Shown here one piece after another: positions 7,602 through 13,751 of a DNA stretch of 13,751 nt. Positions within the stretch are counted from its first letter, which is position 1, and each line of letters opens with the position of its first letter. The position numbers and the translations under genes are program-made. Source of the stretch: Podila epigama (taxonomy: Eukaryota; Mortierellomycota; Mortierellomycetes; Mortierellales; Mortierellaceae). Under the pieces are notes generated by a model. The model ran no database searches, had not been told where the DNA came from, and saw only the letters and a program-made list of their open reading frames with translations. Where the stretch lies: NCBI GenBank assembly GCA_015679605.1, contig JAAAVE010000654.1, positions 1-13,751 on the forward strand, given 5' to 3'.

Positions 7602-10600
7602 ATGGACGCCATCATACAGCTCTACACTCAAGACCCTACCGGAGCTACTTTGAGGGCATACCTTGATGAAGTTGACGCCAACCTCGAGGATTCGGACCAT
7701 GTAAATTGCATTCACTGTCATCAACGCATGCTCACTTACTTTTTGCATTCGCTTCTCTTTGCAACGACCTAACCCTCGAGAATATGTCGCCCTAGATTTT
7801 CAACCTGGTCATTAAAAGCCTAGAAAACTTTGAATCTCTTCATGGAGGACACAACCAGGAACACCAGAGTCTCTATTTTATTAGGGCAATCATCCGTGGT
7901 ATGTTGCCTAGTTCGGATGTAGTCTCGAATGACCCCTGATTTAAAGCCTTGGTTACTGAACACTGACCCGCCACCGAATTTTTATCTGGATATATTGATC
8001 AATAGCCTCACCAGAAGAAGGAGAAGGAGCTTCGAGGAGAGTACAGGTTTTGAAGGCTTCAGTAGAATGGTACATTGCACTCTTTGCTCCCTTGAAGGAA
8101 CATTCGAGATACTCGCTTTTTCGAAACCTGACCTTCTCTGAAAACGTGCATGGAATAGGCTTTTGCAAGCAGGCAACGCCGGAACTGCACAGCGGGATGA
8201 ATTCGCGGAAAAGCTTGTCAACACGCTCGTAGACTTTGGACAGTCCTTCCCTTTGGGCGCACTTGTTCAGTCGATTCATACGGTCTCTGAGGCTATTAGG
8301 CAGCAACGCCATCCCAATAGGTCGACATTTGCTCTTTTGTCACGGATATTGGTCATTGCGGCAAATGCGGATGTAGTCACACTTCAAGGCTCGCATGAGC
8401 AAATAACTGGCAGCGAATTTCGCGCCTTTATCTTGGATCGTATTTGCACAGCACCTTGGAATCCGAAGAGCATCCTGCCATTGGCAACTGTTTTAGGGGA
8501 CGTGGACATGGAGAGTAAACAGCTGGAAATGGCCATTGTCAAGGTTATGAAGCAATTCAAGTACATCGACGCGACCGATTTACCACATCTCATCTACAGT
8601 CTATTGCTGCTTTCATCAAAGGTACCTGTCCTCCCACTTTTGAGGAATCTCATGGACGAGAAGCTCGGAAAAAATTTTGATCGTAATCGCTAACTGTTTT
8701 TATCTTGCGACACTTGCATAGGGTCACCAACGATTAGTGATTCGGGGGATCCTCGAGTTTTTTGACCGTCTGGATAGTGGTGGGATCAAAGCTGAATGGT
8801 ATAGTGTTGTATACGTATCATTGCTTCATCACAAATTGTTGCCGTCAAGTGTTGACAACTTTTGTCTCATTTATTTACTTCCTCTTTTTGTCTGCGTGTG
8901 TGTGTGCTGTGAGCTTAGTCTTCATTCCGACAACCAACGAGGCGCCTCTCGACTAGACTTTGCAGAGCTAAGCGCTGTTCAGAGTACAGTTATTCTTCAC
9001 TTCAGCTTCGCAGTCAAGCAAGATCAAGAACTTGGCATCGAGCTATTGAAGCATATGAAAAGTGGCAAAACTGCTTTCTTGTCATCATTTTCGTTGACAT
9101 GTCTGCTGACTATGGCGAGAATTCACAGGTTTGAGGACGGCGTGATGGACTATCTAAAGTCGTCGATTCTCAATATTTACAAGGATGAGGACAGGATTCT
9201 CCGTGAAACATGGGCTGCTAGTAAGTGGATATTCTCCTCTTCGTTCGCGAAAGTCTTCACTTTTGCAAATGTTAGATGTATATATTTACACGTCATGCTA
9301 TTTTTCCACGTAATATCATATTTCCGACTCTTAGGTTACCAGGGCATATCTCCGCCAAATATGTTGGACATGTTCCGCAATGTCATAAGAAAGATTCCCT
9401 ATGGCCTAGAGCAAATCACACAAAGTATGGTACATTGTGGAGTTTACATTATGGACTCCATGGCGCCCACCTCCCCGTGGCGAACATCAGGTATGAAAGG
9501 TTTTGACCTATTGTTCATGTAATTGGCTTTTACGTTGCGCCGCCCCCGTGAACTTTAAAAGTAACATGGACTTTTGATAGAAAACATTGTGCCGAAGAGA
9601 ACAAAGTCCAAGCCAAGCGAACGGGCATGCGAACTGGGTGCCGCCATTCTTGCAGAGACATTCAAGGTAACAATAATATACGTTTTCTTTCTGTTGACGC
9701 TTCATGAGATGATCTTCAGAAAAGTTGACATTTCGTTGATTCTTCTTGTTCAAGACCCAAGAGTCAGTGCGACCAGAGATATTGGACCACATCATGTCGC
9801 GAGTTGTAACGAAATCCTCAAGCACAATGTTCTTTTTGGAACTTTTGGAGACCATTGTGGAGGAGAGCACTGATGCCCTGATTGAGCATCTTCCAAGAAT
9901 CAAGGAGTCCCTGGACTATCTGTCTTTTCTTTCACTCCCTACGGCGCTCCGGCTCATGGCTGCTGTGAAGGAAGTAGCCAAGATTAACCGATCATTCCGC
10001 GACAGTCTTATTCTTATCCTGCGCAAGGCACTATTTTCAAAGTAACGTATTACCACCCTTTGTGATTGTTTTCGCTTTTTTTTTAACGCTCTTGTATGTT
10101 GAATTTCGCCATGTTTCTTTTAAATGGTGATCGCTTTATAGGAGTGTAGAGAGTAGACAGGTTGCTCTTTCCGGATTACTACTTTTGTTGGAGCTCACAG
10201 CTAAATCTCAACAAAGCCTGAGAGGTGGGCCAAGCAGAGCAGGTGGAGATTTTCGTGAGGCGGAATTGTCAAGTGGCTCTTTGGAGATTCTAGGTAAGAT
10301 CTACATCGTTCACGCTTTCTCACACCAGAGAGGACCCTATGTCTAACTTTACTTTGTTCATTAATTCTATCGAAAAAGGCATGCTGCGTCGATGTCTGGG
10401 ACAACAAGGAGACATCCGTCTTGCACTATACATCCGACTCATGAACCTAATTGACACATCGCCTGCTCTGGTCCCTGTCATCTTTGAGCTTTTACACGCT
10501 CATGTGAGTATTTTACTTTTGTTACTCGACCTGCGGATACGTGTTATGTACAACTCGTTTTGCAAATGTCTCAACAGTATCTGTTCTTTCTTTGCGTTCA

Positions 10601-12939
10601 TGTTGAATGTCTAGTTTCTTCAATTCTATGATTGCACTGGGACAAGACTTTCCCCTTTGAAGCTGGATGAATGTGTGGCAAACGCTAGGACAGGCGGTGA
10701 ACCTGTCTTGATCGAACCTCTGCAATATTTAATGAGTGGCGTTATTCGATCACTTGTTGGTCTACGAAAGGCAAAGTCGAAAGCATCGCGGGGTAAGCAT
10801 ACATACATTTTGATGGAACATGTTGACTTCCTTGTGCCAAAGATGACATCCAAGCTCATAGTTTCACTTCCTCTTTGAAATTATTTTCATGGTATTCTAC
10901 TTTTCACAGATACTCTTGCCGCTGATCCCAGTCAGGTTGAGGCCTGTTACGCTGATATGGACAAGCTATTGGCCTCTCTAGACCGTGCAGGGCTGGAAGA
11001 TTTTGAGTTGGACAAGTCTTCAGACTTCCACATGGGCTCCAATATTGGCATGCGCAACAACATGTATGCCAGTCTCTTGATTGGATGTTTCGAGTCGGCA
11101 ATTGAGTACGTTGTGCTGACACAGCAAACACAGACAGCCCAGAGCGCCAATGGTAAAGGGACGGCGACTTCCCATCGCCGATGTCATTCTGAAGATGGAG
11201 TTCGCCTATCAGCTGGCTCCGCTGAGCTCATCCTTCACCTCTTTGGCAAGATGCGTAAACTGCATGACATTGTTCGGGAGAAGGTCGTTCTGCCACGAGG
11301 TAATGTCCTTATTCATTTTTTCGAACAATTGTTTTTGTATGTTTGTATTGTTACATCAATGTATCGTATACACTTTAACGATGGTCTATGCTTTTTTTTT
11401 TTTACTGTAAACCAGGCAGGAAAATGGGACCTCTTGGTGAAGCTTCTGTTTTGGGGCCTGAATGTCTTACAAGACTTTTGGAATTCATATTTGCTCAGCC
11501 GGTGAACCCAGTTCAGCATGACCCAGAAGCTCAAAAGCTGAAAGCGAACGACGACTTTATGTATTATATCACTACAGTTGTTCACGTTTCGCTTTCCAAG
11601 GTAAAAACTTCTACAAGATGAGCTTTTTTTAGGGGTGAAAAAGCCGATAAAGGGTGCAAGTCGGCTCGATAAATAAGGAAGAAGGGGCCTTAAACTGTAG
11701 GCTCATTTTTTATTAATTGCTTTGATACTTCATCGTAGATACAAACGTCTGCAGAGACGCTAAGGGACATTGACTATGACTATTGCCGTCGACTTTCTTG
11801 CGTGCTTGTCAGAGAGTTTTTGACAAATGGAGGTCCGGACGGGCCAAGGATGTTGGCTGCTGGAGCCAAAGGAAAGGATAAGAACAAGTCATGGCTGATG
11901 GTTGGAATCGAAGCCCTCACATCTGGCATGTTGATCGTTCAGCGATTCTACCCAGTTTCAAGTGCTGAACTGGGTCGACAAGGTTCCGCCCCGTATTTTC
12001 CGGCTAGAATGCAAAGCAGTATAAAGATTGTCTGCGGTTTCTTGGCGGCGACTCTGCCACAGGTCAATGGGGGTCACCCACCTGATCAACAGCTTTCGGA
12101 TGTGGTTGCATGGACTACATCAAGAACAATCAAGCTCGATCTGGATAGCCTGGCTGCGGCGTATGTCCAATACTTGCAAGAAATCTTTCATTCGCTTGTC
12201 AACGAGACGATGCCTCTTGTGAAAGAGGCAGTCGGCGTTTTGAATTTGATTCAGATTCTTTCACAGTATCTTAGGCGACCGTCCTTTGGTGGGGTGAATT
12301 CTTCTGATACGCTAGTACGAGCTGATTCCACTGCGAGCACGAATTCAGAGACGACTGGAGAGACGAGACAACTTGACCAGCTTGTCCACTGGCTCGTAAG
12401 GGTATGTCGTGACCAACCTATTGACGATTCGTCACTTGCCAAGACTTTGCTTTCTATGATGCTTTCATTGGAGCAAGAATGCTCTGCGCCCGAAGAGAAC
12501 GCGGCGCTCATGGCGTTTGATGATCAAGGTCAGCCTGGTTCTTCAAGACAACCCTATGATGCTGCTCCTTCTCATCGACGTGTTCTGGAGCAGCTTGGTA
12601 TTGTAAGTGCGGCATCCGCCGTGTCCAATTGCCCAGTGGCAGCTACGCGACTCCGTCTTGCTGCCGATGTTCTCATCACGTACAACATGAACTATGGAGC
12701 CGGCCTCCAGAGTATCCCTGATCAAGTGGAGGCGGATATGGATGGAATTGTTGAAGAGGATCTACCCCGGCTTGTGCGTCTGAAACAGGAAATTGGGCTC
12801 GAATGCAGGTTTTCGGTCATGACCATGAGAACAGCAGCATCCGTGACAGATCTTTTGCTGGTTCAAGTCGAAAATGCTTTGGACAGCCTTGAATGGGCGA
12901 TTGTGAAACTCCGATATTGTGGCCTATCCCAGCTGGGTG
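7602..12939 (+). CDS. FANCI: FANCI homologue, Fanconi anaemia crosslink-repair protein (3' end not found)
   Basis: FANCI pairs with FANCD2 to form a DNA clamp at stalled forks; both are monoubiquitinated during interstrand-crosslink repair in the nucleus. Fifteen exons join in frame to about 1,289 residues (1,269 if an optional 60-nt intron is removed). Collinear matches to human FANCI as I remember it include AIIRASPEEGEGASRR near the N-terminus, LPHLIYSLLLLSSK, STVILHFSFAVKQDQELG, RACELGAAILAETFK, LDYLSFLSLPTALRLM, SLILILRKALFSK, LRRCLGQQGDIRLALY, LEDFELDKSSDF (about 726-737) and SVMTMRTAASVTDLLLVQVE. The start ATG at 7602 gives MDAIIQLYTQ, at the expected distance. The human monoubiquitin site aligns with Gln552. 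The last block ends QLGG at a GTAAGT donor; some 200 residues of the family's C-terminus are not seen. Identification is very strong; gene integrity is uncertain. Confidence 0.95.
7602..12939 (+). other. FANCI: Exon map of the FANCI gene
   Basis: Exons: 7602-7700, 7796-7898, 8006-8069, 8159-8621, 8722-8798, 8919-9220, 9335-9490, 9581-9666, 9755-10041, 10142-10293, 10379-10503, 10615-10792, 10910-11299, 11416-11600, 11739-12939. All 14 introns are GT-AG, 85-138 nt long, and phases agree across every junction. Exon 4 was fixed by 8069|8159, which makes a Trp codon across the join (SVEW-LLQAG) and puts both sides in frame. Exon 13 may be split by a further 60-nt intron (11153-11212). The weakest calls are the small exons 2 and 3, supported by phase and by similarity to the human N-terminus. 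Confidence 0.82.
11153..11212 (+). other. FANCI: Optional 60-nt intron inside FANCI exon 13
   Basis: AATG|GTAAAG...TATCAG|CTGG, a multiple of three without in-frame stops. Splicing removes 20 residues (the His/Arg-rich stretch GKGTATSHRR and what follows) and brings the IEY-to-LILHLF spacing closer to human FANCI. Retention also gives an open protein. Unresolved. Confidence 0.5.
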
Positions 12940-13751
12940 GTAAGTTAAAGATTCTACTGTGGGGACCACGTTCATGAACAAACGAAAAAACAAGAGGGGG
13001 GGGGATGTGAGTGTTTTGCAAGAGAGCGAGTAGGTGGAAGGAAGGAAGGGGGGTATGTATGTGCAAAAGTGTACATGGTGATAAGAGATAGCCAGTAGGA
13101 GGGCGAAAAATGACGTTCTCGCAATCTTGTGTACGTACTTTTTATACTTTGATTTGGGTGCGGAGATTATTATTGGAGGCTATTGAGAGTGAGAAAAAAG
13201 AAGATAAGATCTATTGAAAAAAAGGTCGAAGGGAGGTTTCTTTTGCCTTGGTAATGTCATTCCTCATTTATTATGATAGGCGGAGGTAAATATAGGATGG
13301 GATATTTCATGCAATGCTGTGCTTCATTTTTCGAATGGCGGGACAAAAAGGTTTTGTTCATTTGAGTGTGTGATCGTGTCATGTACAAGAGCACTTGCTG
13401 TTGGCAATGAAAAGCGATTGAGAGAGAGATAACAAAACAAAGCATAAAAAAAAGATGGTGAGAAGAGAGAACGGAAGAGAGAGAGAGAGAGCGAGTAATA
13501 AATTGCTGCACGATTGAAAGGAGGACCGTGGGCCACGCCTTCAGGAGGTTAAGGGACCAACGAGAGCAGAGCCTACAAAACAAGCGTGGGCAATTGAGCA
13601 CACGGGATAGGGAGGGAAACGGAAGCAAGTTTTGAGAAGGATTGAATACGGCTTGAGTACTGATTACGAGGGAATGAACCACATCTTGTTGTTCGTTCTT
13701 TTTAATTGCATGTTTGTTTGTTTATATCTCTCTTTTTTTTTTTGTTACACT
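12940..13751 (+). other. Purine-rich region after the FANCI donor, no exon found
   Basis: The segment starts with GTAAGT directly after the last FANCI block; reading through it adds 12 residues to TGA at 12975-12977. The rest is G/A-rich on the plus strand: a G run and GGAAGGAAGG at about 13000-13050, a GA repeat near 13466-13493, AATAAA at 13497-13502. I searched all plus frames by eye for the remaining FANCI C-terminus and found nothing similar. The minus frame 13257-13682 looks like pyrimidine-rich non-coding DNA. Confidence 0.55.
13466..13493. repeat. Imperfect (GA)n tract
   Basis: GA-dinucleotide-rich stretch with a perfect core of about seven units. It is part of a longer polypurine region on the plus strand. 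Confidence 0.7.

Noticed and set aside
8050-8232. Continued reading of FANCI exon 3 through 8229
   Set aside because: The frame runs on without similarity to FANCI. Splicing at 8069|8159 restores both frame and similarity.
13257-13682. Minus-strand 141-codon open frame
   Set aside because: Ser/Leu/Phe-rich because of CT-rich DNA; no motif and a composition typical of non-coding pyrimidine tracts.
1-13751. Transposon, viral or CRISPR-like elements
   Set aside because: No terminal inverted repeats with target duplications, no transposase, integrase or reverse-transcriptase motifs, and no regularly spaced repeats were seen.

Overview
The window looks like nuclear DNA from a filamentous fungus, most likely an early-diverging lineage such as Mortierellomycota or Mucoromycota. 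Three things suggest this: genes with many short (about 60-140 nt) GT-AG introns, spacers full of A/T homopolymers and CT-rich leaders, and a FANCI homologue, which I recall as rare in Dikarya. The lineage is an inference. I see no operons, bacterial signals, tRNA, rRNA or CRISPR.

Layout, left to right. (1) 79-1216 (+): 3' part of a CAX/VCX1-type vacuolar Ca2+/H+ exchanger. (2) 2470-1319 (-): a four-exon gene for a 188-aa HotDog-fold DUF4442 thioesterase-like protein, visible only once its exons are joined; it converges on the exchanger with about 100 nt between stop codons. (3) 5531-3394 (-): a 675-aa protein made of a roughly 520-residue serine-rich disordered part and a C-terminal VTC1/DUF202 three-helix membrane domain. 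(4) 5532-6639: a spacer with microsatellites, polypurine tracts and two adjacent palindromes. (5) 7292-6640 (-): a coding-like but broken stretch (in-frame stops, frame changes, one good intron), probably a decayed gene of unknown family. (6) 7293-7601: a short divergent spacer with three ~20-bp tandem repeats. (7) 7602-12939 (+): a 15-exon FANCI homologue, covering most of the protein but ending at a strong splice donor. (8) 12940-13751: purine-rich DNA in which no further FANCI exon can be found.

The exchanger and the VTC1-domain protein both belong to families that act at the vacuole or acidocalcisome, where Ca2+ and polyphosphate are stored together; this is a suggestive neighbourhood but not proof of joint function. 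FANCI is a DNA crosslink-repair protein (the FANCI-FANCD2 clamp). The most notable points are that the residue aligned with the human FANCI monoubiquitination lysine (K523) is glutamine here, that the FANCI C-terminal part is not found downstream, and that the terminal VTC1-gene intron is completely open so two C-termini are possible.
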